Shown here one piece after another: positions 51,661-62,339 of a stretch of DNA of 64,000 nt. A model generated the notes under the pieces. It was given only the letters and a program-made list of their open reading frames with translations, searched no databases and had not been told where the DNA came from. This stretch comes from Paramyrothecium sp. XJ0827. Taxonomy: Eukaryota > Ascomycota > Sordariomycetes > Hypocreales > Stachybotryaceae. The DNA is taken from assembly GCA_020881915.1 (NCBI GenBank), contig JAJFPB010000013.1:62001-126000 (forward strand), given 5' to 3'. Positions within the stretch are counted from its first letter, which is position 1. Every line of letters begins with the position of its first letter. The position numbers and the translations under genes are program-made.

Positions 51661-53135
51661 AGTCCGTAGACATGAGACGGATAGCCGCCAAGCTCATGTC
51701 ATGCTTTCACCACCCACCTAGATCATTAAGGGGGACCATCGTCGTGCCCCATCGTCGGCCCCGGCGTCCCCACCCCGAGGCCGAGGTTTTCTTGCCTCGC
51801 CCATCGCAGAAGCGCCCCCCCCCCCCGCCCCCCCCCACACCCAACCCCCGGATCCCTGAACCATTACACACAAGCTAGAATTAAGGGGCTTTCGAACTGT
51901 TTGACATGCCCCTTGCCGGCGCCTTGTTCTTCTGACTAGCGCGCCAATGCGGGTGTCAGGTGGCGTGGAGCTTCTATCGTTCCTATAGGAATGGTTCAAC
52001 GGCCCATGCATGGCCAGCCCAGCACGGGATTTCTCCTCTTTGCTTGCCTCTGTCTCTGCATCTCCATGCTGAACTATGAAGGCTCGTCGTACCTGCCGTG
52101 CGTGAGGAGGAACAGCGACTAGTGAGTGGATCTTGGCACGCATCGGGACGGTGCCGCGGCATGGCAGATTGGCCAATGGCCGGGGGCATCACCTTCAGGG
52201 GCAACCTGTGAATTCAGGCGATGTGCATCTTCGAGTTATTCGCAAATAATCCCCCCCTAACACAATGTTGGGAATTGAGCTGGCAGAGATGGCGGCGTGA
52301 GTGCGCGACGGTCTGAACCACACAACTGGGAGGCGGTCAAATACGGGTGGACAAGTGTTCCGGGTGATTTCGGATGGCGTGGTATTACTGCAGATCGGTC
52401 ATATTATCACCGCCGCCCCTTGGAGGAGATCGTATGGGTAGCACCAGACCCGGCGGTTGGGCCCTGGCGCCAGACTGCCCGTCTCAAAGGGATCCTCAAC
52501 TCGGGGGGTCTAAATCAGTCAACCCTCCCAACCTAGTGGAACCCCCCGGAGTACCCTGTATGGTGCCCCGGGTGTACTAGGGAGGAATAGTGGAGGAGAT
52601 AAGGGCCACAAAGCAAGCAGGGGATCTCCAGGAGCATTAACCTTGGCCAAGGGATATTGCTTAAACTCGGAAAGCGTTCGACCAATGGGGGGCGAGATCC
52701 ACGCTGTAGCAAGGGTGGACGCGGCTCTCGCCCCCCATTTGGTTGGTCGCAGAGAATGGGCTTGGGGAAACGAGGACGAAAATCAGGCATTGTGTGTACG
52801 CATCAGTGACTAGTGCCCTCTCGGCCTGAACAGGCTGCCGGGCGTAATAAATTGCATTGTATTGGTTGGTTTGGTGGCTGACAGCTTCCATTGTGATTTG
52901 GCGACCGCCGGACGTGGCGTTATAAGCGATGACTGAAGGAGAGCTGAAGAGCGGGACAGGGTCCTGAGCGACATGTAGATGAATTTGGTCCCCAAAGTTG
53001 AAGTTAAAACATCTCGGATGACCGACAATGGACTGGGATTGTCATTTTGTGGCGGCTTTGTTATCCCTCTGACAAAACAGCGACCATAAACACGACTCTA
53101 CACAGGACTACGAAATATCGGACGAGCCAGGAAAG
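51661..53135. other. Non-coding, with poly-C tracts and a GC-rich inverted repeat
   Basis: Uninterrupted C runs occur at about 51,815-51,840. An inverted repeat lies at 52,681-52,697 (ACCAATGGGGGGCGAGA) and about 52,726-52,746 (complement with one extra T). Frames here are low-complexity artefacts. The part from about 52,900 is presumably promoter and leader of the MHYT gene. Confidence 0.45.
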
Positions 53136-56001
53136 ATGTCGACCGCCAACCAATCGATGGACCGGGTACAGGGGAAACGGTCCCCTATTCGTTCAATGTT
53201 GGATTCGTGATTTTGAGCTACGCCATCAGCGCGCTTGGCGCCGGCTCGACCCTCGAACTGATCCGCCGGCGAACCTCCCTTAAGGGAACGTATAATCTGT
53301 GGGGTTTCTCTCCGTCACTCTCATGTCAAACAGGAAGCCGGCTAACCGTCTTATCCTGTAGTCTCTTGCTCGGGGGGGCCGCGATATCGATGCAAGGGAT
53401 TGCAATATGGTCCATGGTTAGACCTCGCCACCACGTCAGGACTCTTTGGAGCCTTTCCAGCTGATCAACCTCGCAGCAGTTCATCGCAAACCGGGCGATT
53501 ACCCTGTTGAATGGAGAGCCGGATTTGCAAATTGTCTACTCGGTTCGCACCACTGTTGCATCGTTTTTCGTACCAATCTTCGTTCTGCTCGTTGCGTTTC
53601 TCGCGGTCAATATCAACGAAGACATCCGATGGTGGCGCGTCTGTCTGGCGGGCTTGCTCTCAGGCGGTGCCATCTGCGGCATGCACTACCTCGGCGATGC
53701 GTCCATCAGCAACTACCGCTGCAGTTACAACATTGCTAACGTCGTCGGCGCGGCCGTCATTGCCCCTTCGGCTAGCACAGCAGCTCTGTCTCTTCTTCGT
53801 CTTCACGAACGCCTGGACCGACTCGACCCTGAGGAGAATTGGTTGCGCCTTCATCCTCGCCGGCGCCGTGTCTGGGATGCACTGGTGTGCGGCCTTGGGG
53901 ACAAGATACACGTTACGACATGTGCACATTTCCACTCATGGCGAGACTTCGAGGGATACGACGGTCATAGCAGTCATCTGCCTGGTTAGTCGACGAAACC
54001 ATACAGTCATCAGAGTTCCTTCTCTGCTAACACAATGCTAGTCCGTTGTCGCGTCTTGTATCATAATCACCACCGCCATTTGTACCGCGCGGACGAGGAA
54101 ACGATATGCTGCAAAGTCACAGCAGATTGTCGTGGCGGCCGCAGTGTTCGACGATCAGGGTAGGATCCTTGTCAACCCAGATGGCCTACTGCCCAGCCAG
54201 ATGATCACGGAGGTGTTTCCGCAAAAGTCAGTGGACGATATCTTCAGCACGGCCCATCCCCAATTCCACTGGATGTACAGGGCGTCACGAAATTGGTCAA
54301 ATGTTGCGACCCTGCTCGACTGGATGAAGACGCACCTTGAACCCCTCCCTCAGGGTGGCAGACGTGGCATGGGGTCCACCAAACTGGTCCAGGAGAATGG
54401 CCAACTCGTCGAAAATTACGACATGAAATTTCGCGAGCTGTTCTGTATTGCTGCGTCCACGCTGTCAGCCCGGATGGGCGAGGGCCTCGCCAACGCCGGA
54501 GCGCTCTGGGACGAGATTTTCGCCACAGGCACTAGCAGCGAACCACGGCCGCTCACCCGGCTTGGGCCAACGACCGATGAGATTGTTAACCCTAATGGCC
54601 CGGATGCCAGTGTGGGACCAAAGGCTGAAGAGACCCAAGACCAAGACGTTCTGCTCGAGACAGGGTTGAGGCCGAGCCAAGACCTGAGTGGTCGAGGGTC
54701 TCTTCTATTCTTGGTGCGGCATGTGAGTGCATCCCATGAGGTCGCCAAACTTGAAGCTTCCGGGTTCCGGTTCGCCGAGCCGCGCCGTGTTGTAGACATC
54801 ATCCGATCGAGCATGCAGATCAGGACACAGCGGCTTGAGGGAAGACTCCTCGACATGGCCACCTACACGGAGAGCAGGGCCACAGTCGAGCCGGGAGTCC
54901 ATCTTGGCGTGTTTGCTCTACGCGCCCGGGTGGACCGATTCGGATTCGACGTCTTGGTCAACAGAAATTCGCGGAACACCCTCCCGACAGTCATGCTACC
55001 TGTGAAGAAGCTTCAGCAGTGGCACCACGACTTTCTCCTAGACCTCGATAGCCAGCCCGTGCCCACGCTCCTTCGACGGCTGGAGCTCATGAATGACCCC
55101 CAGCCGCTTAAGGCCCAGTTCGCTGCCCAGCTGCGAGGGGCCATCTCCGCCCTGGGGAACGAGATCGATAGCCACGTGTACGAAGAGGCGTCACTTTCGG
55201 CTAGGGTCGTCCAGATACCGTGCAGGGCGCTCGACAGCTCCTCATCAGGCTCAAGCACTTGCCCGCTTATCACCCTGCAGGTGATTCTCAATATCAACGC
55301 CACCGTGCGCGGCCGGTCCTGGACATTTGTGCCGCTACAGTTCTTGAAGGTGCGTCAACTGGTGTATGAAAACTCGCCGCACCATGCCGTGTTCGGCCGC
55401 GCCCTGCACCGTGAGATGTCCACCATTCTGTCGTCCCTACCACCTGTGTCGGTCAAGAGATCAGGCATCGACGCCATGCCCCACCACAGCTCGTCAACTC
55501 TTGCCCTATGCAACAGTAGCTCCAACAGCAGCACGTCTAACGACGAGCTCGGCATAACTGAGAACTCGCGCAATGACTGTGGACAGACAAGGCAGCTCGA
55601 ACCTCCATCATTCCCATATCAACAAGCTGGAGCCCGGCCGTCCTCATCGACACAGGCACAGCCGTCTCCGTTTGGAGGGATCATGGTGTCGCGGGAGATA
55701 GTAGTGGACGTGCAGGACGCCAACCAGGAGAACACATCATCCCTCGCGGGGCTGTTGGCGTCCCGCCCCAGTTCAGCCGGGAGAAGCCAGCGCACAGCGC
55801 GCGTCTTGGCATTGGAGACCCGTAGCGTTTCTAGGCGGTCTAAGCCGGACCGGTCAATCGAGATGGAGCAGTTTACCCGCGCCATGTTAGCTGTCGGTTG
55901 CATCCCGGAGGGGCGGATGGAATGTGGAGGCGGCCGCGAGCGAGGAGGAGACAACGTTCCTCGATGAGCTTTTCGCGACGTGCGTCAAGAGGCGGCCTTA
56001 G
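53136..56001 (+). pseudogene. MHYT-domain sensor protein, several frameshifts
   Basis: Exons are 53,136-53,298, 53,362-53,416, 53,477-53,984 and 54,042-56,001. Their introns have GT...AG ends and good branch sites (GCTAACCG; GCTAACAC). The N-terminal part has repeated membrane segments (FNVGFVILSYAISALG, VFLLVAFLAV-like, VVGAAVIAPS) and MHYT-type motifs MHYLGDASISNYRC and MHWCAALGTRYTL. The long hydrophilic C-terminus starts VVAAAVFDDQGRILVNPDG and contains DIFSTAHPQFHWMYRASRNW. MHYT domains are proposed to sense gases through metal bound by the Met/His residues. In the first repeat the expected MHFIGN reads MQFIAN. Single-base shifts near the start, near 53,787 and near 55,930 break the frame. 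With them resolved the end would be DELFATCVKRRP at 56,001. Confidence 0.75.
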
Positions 56002-56716
56002 ATAACCGCATTCTTCTGCAATTGATATACGGGCTTAACCACTTTTACCCAGATCGCGCCTTACACAGGGCTGTATGGGGGTCTGTTGCCCCCCCCACGA
56101 AAGGCGGTGAGGGCACCTACACGGCACTACCGTATTATCTCAAAAAACTCGTACCTGGATGGGGAGCCGCTGGTGGGCCAGATCCGCACACACTCTTTCT
56201 AACTAGTAACCAAAACAGGAATGCCATCCAACCTCATTCCTCCACCGCACACTGCATTGAAGCTATCAAAATGCCGCAAACTGCTGATATAGGCTTTATT
56301 GATGGGGTTTGTGCGTAGCTACTATGCTGCTGTAGCCTAGGGACATAGATACAGCTAATTTCTTAGCAGTTGTGACTAACGACTACCAAAATGAAGGTCT
56401 TTTCGAGGTCGACAAGACCTACTGACTTGAATACAGGAAGCACTCGTCCCCAGGTGTTCTGACTGAGATTTCTCTAGCAAATGAAGGCATCCACCACGGC
56501 TGGGTGAGGGAAAGGAGTCGTAAGGCCATTAATAACGCCCTTTAGCGTAGAAAGGCCCCATTTTGTAGAGTCGAAGCCCGGGGGAGCTGATACAGGCGTT
56601 TTGATGAGAGATTGAAGATCCAACGAACTTGGTATGAAGCACGGCATTTTTCTGGTCAGAAGATCAGGAAAAGAAAGAGATGATAGAAGACGTTGATTCC
56701 TAGCTCATGACTTCCC
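56002..56716. other. Intergenic, no gene seen
   Basis: Only a 112-codon frame without features (55,980-56,318) overlaps this stretch. Nothing else is recognised up to the TA of Fot-like element E. Confidence 0.45.
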
Positions 56717-56718
56717 TA

Positions 56719-57404
56719 ACGTACACCACAAGCGAAAGTCACAACTAAGCGAAAGTCACAAAAATCTCTCAACCTACAACCTACCAATTCAATCAACCAA
56801 TTCTCAACAAATCAACATGCCACAGCGAAATGATGAAGCTAATATTATTCTTGCCCTTCAAGCCCTTCAAAAAGACCCAAAATTAAAAGTCGGGCGCGCT
56901 GCATCAATCTACCAAGTCTGCAGACAAAAGCTGGGCCGCCGTCACCGAGGCACACCATCTCGACACAATATTATAGCCAATTCCCGTAAAATATCTGATC
57001 TTGAGGAACAGACGATAGTTCAGTATATCCTTGACCTGGATTCACGAGGATTTTCTCCCCGGCTTCGTGGCGTTGAAGATATGGCTAATCGCTTACTTGC
57101 TGAGCGCGACGCGCCTCCCGTTGGAACACATTGGGCTTCCAGCTTCGTTAGGCGGCAACCACAGCTCAAGACGCATTTATTTCGCAGATATGACTACCAG
57201 AGAGCTAAATGCGAAGATCCAGTCGTAATAAACGCGGGCATAATGCACGAACATGTAAGGCAGATATTCCAGCCTCTGGAGATAAGTATAGAGATTAATT
57301 TGAATTGATTTTAAGGTCTGCTGTGTTTTGATTGAAGTTCTTATTTGAAGGGTTGAGATTTTTGTGACTTTCGCTTAGTTGTGACTTTCGCTTGTGGTGT
57401 ACGT
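56719..57404 (+). mobile_element. Fot/pogo-like element E, internally deleted
   Basis: It is 686 bp, flanked by TA at 56,717-56,718 and 57,405-57,406. Terminal repeats start ACGTACACCACAAGCGAAAG and hold two copies of AAGCGAAAGTCAC at each end, in good agreement. Relative to the 1,860-bp members about 1.2 kb of the catalytic region is missing. Ends and target site are intact, so it could be moved by a compatible transposase. Confidence 0.9.
56817..57308 (+). CDS. DNA-binding-only Fot transposase derivative (163 aa)
   Basis: The open frame starts MPQRNDEANIILALQALQKD, keeps the helix-turn-helix (GRAASIYQVCRQKLGRRHRG) and continues to CEDPVVINAG. There the deletion joins it, in a different frame, to the sequence that encodes the zinc knuckle in full-length copies; the remaining residues (IMHEHVRQIFQPLE) are therefore novel. 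All three catalytic Asp residues are absent. A protein that binds terminal repeats but cannot cut could act as a repressor, as known for some P-element deletion products; this is inference. Confidence 0.7.
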   Translation: MPQRNDEANIILALQALQKDPKLKVGRAASIYQVCRQKLGRRHRGTPSRHNIIANSRKISDLEEQTIVQYILDLDSRGFSPRLRGVEDMANRLLAERDAPPVGTHWASSFVRRQPQLKTHLFRRYDYQRAKCEDPVVINAGIMHEHVRQIFQPLEISIEINLN

Positions 57405-57460
57405 TAACAGCCTCGAGAACATCGGATGTCCTCCGAGCGTATCTGCCAACCACTATCCAG

Positions 57461-59923
57461 TCAGGGATTGTTCCATTGTCCCTGTCCCTCACTTGCTCTA
57501 CCTACTTGTTTTGTGGTATTCTCGCTAGCTGGGAGGGTATCGTCATCCACAGCTGGCTTTGCTACATTTGCGACCACGAACTCTGGTCGGAACTTCCGGA
57601 TTGTGTCCGTAAAGGACAAACTACCTCCCTGCAAAACGAGACCGCCGCCAATTTGCCCACTGCTTGCGTGGCTCAATATGTTGGCCTCGTCCAAAACAAT
57701 GGCAAAGTCGGTTTTCAGACAACCCGCCATCAAATATGCTGTTGCTGCGCTGGGTAGACTAGTCTCTCTGCGCTCTGTTATGGTTCTCAGACTGAGAAGA
57801 GACTGGTTTGCAACCGGCATGTGCAGGCCCATCGCGTGTAGCAACATGCATGACTTGATTGACATATCCCCGTCAGTTCGATCTGGACTAAGATATGACA
57901 TGAGCATTTGGGCAGCCAAGGAGCATGCTTGTAGGTGCCAGCCATCGTGCCGCATGCCAAAAGCCGTGCGGTAGTTCCACAACATCGAGAGAACGGATTC
58001 ACAATGAAGTGCGATAAGTGACCGAGCTGAGCGACCACGATCGAAGTCGAGAAAAGAGAGGTGGACAAATGGCTCTAGAAGCCTCAATGCGAGAACGTCG
58101 GCCGTTATACTACGTTTATTGTGTTATGTTAGCTCACGACCAAAATGCTTGTGTAGGAATCACCCCTATGCTAGAGTCGGTGACACGGCTAGTCCCCGTA
58201 GCCTCCTTCACCATTACTCACCTGAGAGACACCAACGTTGGGTTGGATGATTGCTCTGTGGTCGTTCCACGGGGCGATGTCCGCCTCCAACCACTGATTT
58301 GATCGTAGAGCTGTATCGCTAAGCGACAATCTGGCATTGGGGAGGCGGAATTGTTTACAACTTCCAGGATAATAGCTCCGCCAAGGAGACTCAGTTGCGC
58401 CTCGCTGGAGTGAGTCTCCATGAAGTATGATAGTCGAGGAGGATGGGGTGTGATTGGATATGGGATCCATAAGTTCACGCTGTTGTCGTCGACAGCATGC
58501 CAGGCGTCTGAGCCAAAATCCATAGGGAGGCGGGGCCTAAGAATTTGTGTGGTAGAGTTGAAGCTGAGCCAGAGTTTCCTGTGAGAAATCAAGGTTAGTC
58601 ATTTCTCTATACTCTTTGGCCAACGGAAGGTGATGAGAACACTGCTCGATAGGGGTCACCTCCACATACAAATCGAGAAAATAGAAACCCCATGACGCGT
58701 ACGACAAGGCTTGTTTTTCCCTTTTTGCTCGGTAGTGCTGCGAGCAGTGGCGTTCAAACAGCTACTGATCGGCACTGGCAGTGAATTCCAGTAGCCTTTT
58801 GTCGCGAGTTGGGAATGAAGGCTCAAGAGCTCGTCGAGCAACTGGCTTGCGCTTTGTGATTTGCCAGACAGATGTTCGTACATCCATAGCGCTGTCATAC
58901 CCTGAAGAAGTGCTAGAGTGGGTTGAGCCCTGTCCAGGTTCAAGATACTCATGGCTTCTTCGGCAAAGGCGTGGCCTGACAGCTGCCTAGGTTCGAGGTC
59001 ACCATCGTTCGAATTGGCATGTAACTGAGTCTGATTAGCCGAGCCATAGCCGAGAGATTAGAAGGGAGAGAAAGTTGACAATAGGAAGGAGGTCAGTTCA
59101 AGAATTAGACTTGACACAAACGTACTGTGGCCACAGCAAGGAGAGCATTGACGAGAAATCGGGAGCAGAACTGGACCTCGCTATGATTTCTTGTGCCGGC
59201 TTCTTGGGATGCGGTAGAGCAAATGTGCTCGTGAAGCACCCCCGATGGATTATTTTCGTTAGAGTTGTGTCCCATGTCCATAACACATTCAATAGGTTCA
59301 GCATGGCTTCGTCATCATTGCTGACCCTTGTCCACTGCGAGAGTGGAAGCGCGAACCGGCCATGGGTACTGACAGGCGGAGGAGCCAGACTTGAGGCCAC
59401 TCCGTCGACGATGTGCGAAAATCCTGGCCCCAATGCATTATCCGTATCTCGCGTAGCCCTGAGCTTCTGTAGCACGTTAATGGAATCATTTAGAGTGCCC
59501 TCTCTAAGTGAGCCAACGATATTACGCAAGCCCTGGTTTGCTGCTTCTAATTCTCGATTTGTCTGCGGACGAGACTGATAATGGCATCTTTCATTTTTGC
59601 GGGCGCAGGACCGACAGACAGGCTTACCACCATTGCACTAAACAGGTATCTTGCATTAGCTGTTATGGTAAGTGAGACGAATGCGAGCATTAATTTCAGA
59701 AATTCAAACCTTGATCTTGCGCTCCCGGCAACCTATTCGGCGCAGAAGCTATTAGTGGATCTGGAAGTCAATGTCTATCTGTCACCATGGGGAACTTACG
59801 GTCGCAAGCGGTCGCGGTCAGTTCCCTTTTGCGGACAGTTGCTCCCTCAAGAGCAGGATCACTCTGAGCTTGCTGTACGGCGGGAGGCTTCGATTGTATG
59901 GGACGATAAGTATGGGGATCCAT
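57461..59923 (-). pseudogene. Zn2Cys6 transcription factor with a 23-nt micro-exon and one frameshift
   Basis: Exons on the minus strand are 59,800-59,923, 59,710-59,732, 59,122-59,637, 58,625-59,030, 58,222-58,578 and 57,461-58,109. The first three build a perfect binuclear zinc cluster, CDRCRERKIKC followed by NGGKPVCRSCARKNERCHYQ, with the middle piece supplied by a 23-nt exon. Later exons match the fungal-specific middle homology region (LNLLNVLWTWDTTLTKIIHR, SYASWGFYFLDLYVEVTPIE, LRPRLPMDFGSDAW, LRLLEPFVHLSFLDFDRGRS). Exon 4 is one base short near 58,765, where KGYWNSLP passes into another frame before LFERHCSQHYRAKREKQALS. With that base the protein would be about 691 residues, normal for the family. 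Start ATG 59,923 (MDPHTYRPIQSK). It may be a true pseudogene or a sequence error in an active gene. Confidence 0.8.
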
Positions 59924-60226
59924 TGATCCCAAATGCAGTATTCGAAATGGTTCGATTAAGCTCTACGGGCAAGATCAAACGGACGCAGCTGGAGTGCTGA
60001 GTTGGGGGTTGGAAGAGCTAAAGTGGCATGTATTAGGCTTCAAGAATATGATGTATCATCTTAAAAGTAGAATGGTCGAAATATTGCACTTGTTGAGCTT
60101 GAGAGTTGCTTAGTCACTTCCATACACAAATGCACACTCATTGGGCGGGATCAACGTGGCTCCTAAGAATTTGCAAGGCTTCTTGGACGCTAGCCTCACC
60201 ATCTCGGATTGATTGAATAAACAGTA

Positions 60227-62086
60227 ACGTACATGATAAGCGAGCCGCCCAGACAAGCGAACCGCCCAAAAATCCCTCAATCTACATCATCATCATTTGA
60301 TCAAATAGTTTACCACAACTAAACATGTCAAACTCAAATAATGAGGCAAATATTACTCTTGCACTTCAAGCCCTTCAAACTACACCAAAACTAAGCATCC
60401 GACGCGCTGCAACGATCTACAATGTCAAATGGAGTACCCTCCGTGATCGGAAGAAGGGTACTCAATCACGACGCGATATTATGGCCAATTCGCGTAAACT
60501 ATCGGATCTTGAGGAACAGACGATAGTTCAGTATGTCCTCGATCTAGACACGCGAGGATTTCCACCCCGGCTCTGTGGTGTTGAAGAAATGGCCAATCGA
60601 CTGCTTGCTGAATGCGACGCGCCTCCTGTTGGGCAACGCTGGGCCTCAAACTTCGTCAAGCGGCAGCCAGAGCTTCAAACGCGTTTTTTTCGCAGATATG
60701 ACTACCGGAGAGCCAAATGCGAAGATCCAATCGCGATAAACGCGTGGTTTTCGCTTGTACAGAACACAATCGCGAAGTATGGCATTCAATCAAATGATCT
60801 ATATAACTTTGATGAGATTGGCTTTATGATGGGCATCATTGCAAACGGCATGGTTGTTACAGGTGCAGAAAAGCGTCATAACCCTAAAAAGGTCCAGCCT
60901 GGAAACCGAGAATGGGTTACTGCAATTCAATCGATTAATGTTGAAGGGTGGGCGCTACCGCCGTTCATCATTGTTGCGGGCAAATATCATCTCTCTAGTT
61001 GGTATCAAGAAAGCAACCTCCCGGGCGATTGGGCTATTGCAACAACAAAAAATGGCTGGACAGACAATGAGACAGGGCTCGAGTGGATAAAGCACTTCAA
61101 TCGGCATACAATCAGCAGATCGAATGGTGCCTATCGTCTTCTGATCCTCGATGGGCATGAAAGTCACCATTCGGTTGCCTTTGAGGATTTCTGCAAGGAG
61201 AACAAGATCATTACACTCTGTATGCCGCCTCATTCATCTCATCTACTCCAGCCTCTTGATGTGGCCTGCTTTGGGCCGCTTAAGAAGGCTTATGGTCGAG
61301 AAATAGAGCATTTGATCAAATGCTCTATAACATACATCTCGAAGACTGAGTTCTTTCCAGCCTTCTATGCTGCACACCAAGCCACTATGACAAAGAAGAA
61401 TATCCAGGGAGGATTTAGAGGGGCTGGACTTGCTCCTCTAGATGCAAACCATGTGATCTCAAAGCTTGATATCCAGCTACGAACTCCAACACCTCCTGAG
61501 GGATCCCCTGACCTTCCTGACCCTTGGGTTTCAAAGACCCCTAAGACAGTCAGAGAGACTGAATCTCAGTCTGAATATCTCGAAAAACGAATCAGAAAAC
61601 ATAATAGTAGCTCCCCAGCATCAATAATTGAGGCTATGAAGTCAATGACCAAGGGTTTAAAGGCACATCAGTATGAGATGGCATTATTGAGGGCTGAGGT
61701 TAAGGAGCTTCGAGAGGCAAATCACATACTTAGTCGACGCCGCAGAGAGAAAAAGTCCCGCTTACGCAATAGAGGGATGATAACAATAGAGGAAGGTCAG
61801 GCATTAATTGATCAAATGGATGTGAATAGCCAGATAGTGGCTGAATCATCGAGGAGAGGTGGTCGAGGAAGATCAGTACAACCGAGGGAAAGGCGCTGTG
61901 GTGTATGCGGTAAGCCTGGGCATAATGCACGAACATGTAAGGTAGAGGTAGAGGTATCTGGGCAAGAGTATAGCGATTAGTTTTAATTGATCAAATGATC
62001 TGTTGTGTTTTTATTAATGTTCTTGTCTTGAAGGTTAAGATTTTTGGGCGGTTCGCTTGTCTGGGCGGCTCGCTTATCATACACGT
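60227..62086 (+). mobile_element. Fot/pogo-like element F, complete
   Basis: It is 1,860 bp with TA at 60,225-60,226 and 62,087-62,088. Inverted terminal repeats begin ACGTACATGATAAGCGAGCC (left) and ACGTGTATGATAAGCGAGCC (right). Each carries two motif copies, AAGCGAGCCGCCC and AAGCGAACCGCCC. Only two bases differ between the ends near the tip. The gene is open. Confidence 0.92.
60325..61980 (+). CDS. Fot/pogo-type transposase F, intact (551 aa)
   Basis: Same length and layout as transposase A. The helix-turn-helix differs in its recognition helix (RRAATIYNVKWSTLRDRKKG). The catalytic triad is D163 in YNFDEIGFMMG (Ile replaces the usual Thr after Glu), D276 in LILDGHESHHS and D312 in LLQPLDVACFGPLKKAYG. 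A basic helix (EANHILSRRRREKKSR) and the CCHC knuckle CGVCGKPGHNARTC complete the protein. It would act in trans only on elements with its own terminal motif if specificity follows the recognition helix. No frameshift. Confidence 0.92.
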   Translation: MSNSNNEANITLALQALQTTPKLSIRRAATIYNVKWSTLRDRKKGTQSRRDIMANSRKLSDLEEQTIVQYVLDLDTRGFPPRLCGVEEMANRLLAECDAPPVGQRWASNFVKRQPELQTRFFRRYDYRRAKCEDPIAINAWFSLVQNTIAKYGIQSNDLYNFDEIGFMMGIIANGMVVTGAEKRHNPKKVQPGNREWVTAIQSINVEGWALPPFIIVAGKYHLSSWYQESNLPGDWAIATTKNGWTDNETGLEWIKHFNRHTISRSNGAYRLLILDGHESHHSVAFEDFCKENKIITLCMPPHSSHLLQPLDVACFGPLKKAYGREIEHLIKCSITYISKTEFFPAFYAAHQATMTKKNIQGGFRGAGLAPLDANHVISKLDIQLRTPTPPEGSPDLPDPWVSKTPKTVRETESQSEYLEKRIRKHNSSSPASIIEAMKSMTKGLKAHQYEMALLRAEVKELREANHILSRRRREKKSRLRNRGMITIEEGQALIDQMDVNSQIVAESSRRGGRGRSVQPRERRCGVCGKPGHNARTCKVEVEVSGQEYSD

Positions 62087-62187
62087 TAACTATGGGAATA
62101 TTGTTTTTCAAGTGCATCCTCGAGAAGTTTGACATCCTCTTAACTTCTTATATAGGATACTCATACTCGGAATAGGTTTTAAGAGTA

Positions 62188-62219
62188 ACGTACATACATA
62201 ACGAGTGGGCCAACATAAC
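62188..62219 (+). mobile_element. 32-bp terminal remnant of a Fot-A-type element
   Basis: ACGTACATACATAACGAGTG GGCCAACATAAC follows TA (62,186-62,187) and is identical to the left tip of element A. It ends where a solo LTR begins, so an A-type insertion was later cut by the LTR or by recombination. Confidence 0.8.
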
Positions 62220-62339
62220 TGTTGAAATGGGAAGATAGCAGGTTTTAGGCTACTTAATTTCTAAAAATGAGAGGTGGGAGAGTCACCACTTATACAGTTT
62301 ACCACCGACTTGATCGTCCATCACACGTGACCTCCAACA
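62220..62339 (+). repeat. Solo Copia LTR, 120-bp type
   Basis: TGTTGAAATGG...CCTCCAACA, essentially identical to 21,950-22,069. Flanks are ATAAC and TCAAC, not a clear 5-bp duplication. It contains the ATG at 62,267 that now opens the HET-protein frame. Confidence 0.85.

Noticed and set aside
51718..52176. 152-codon minus-strand ORF
   Set aside because: Low-complexity Pro/Gly/Arg translation across poly-C tracts with no domain or splice support.
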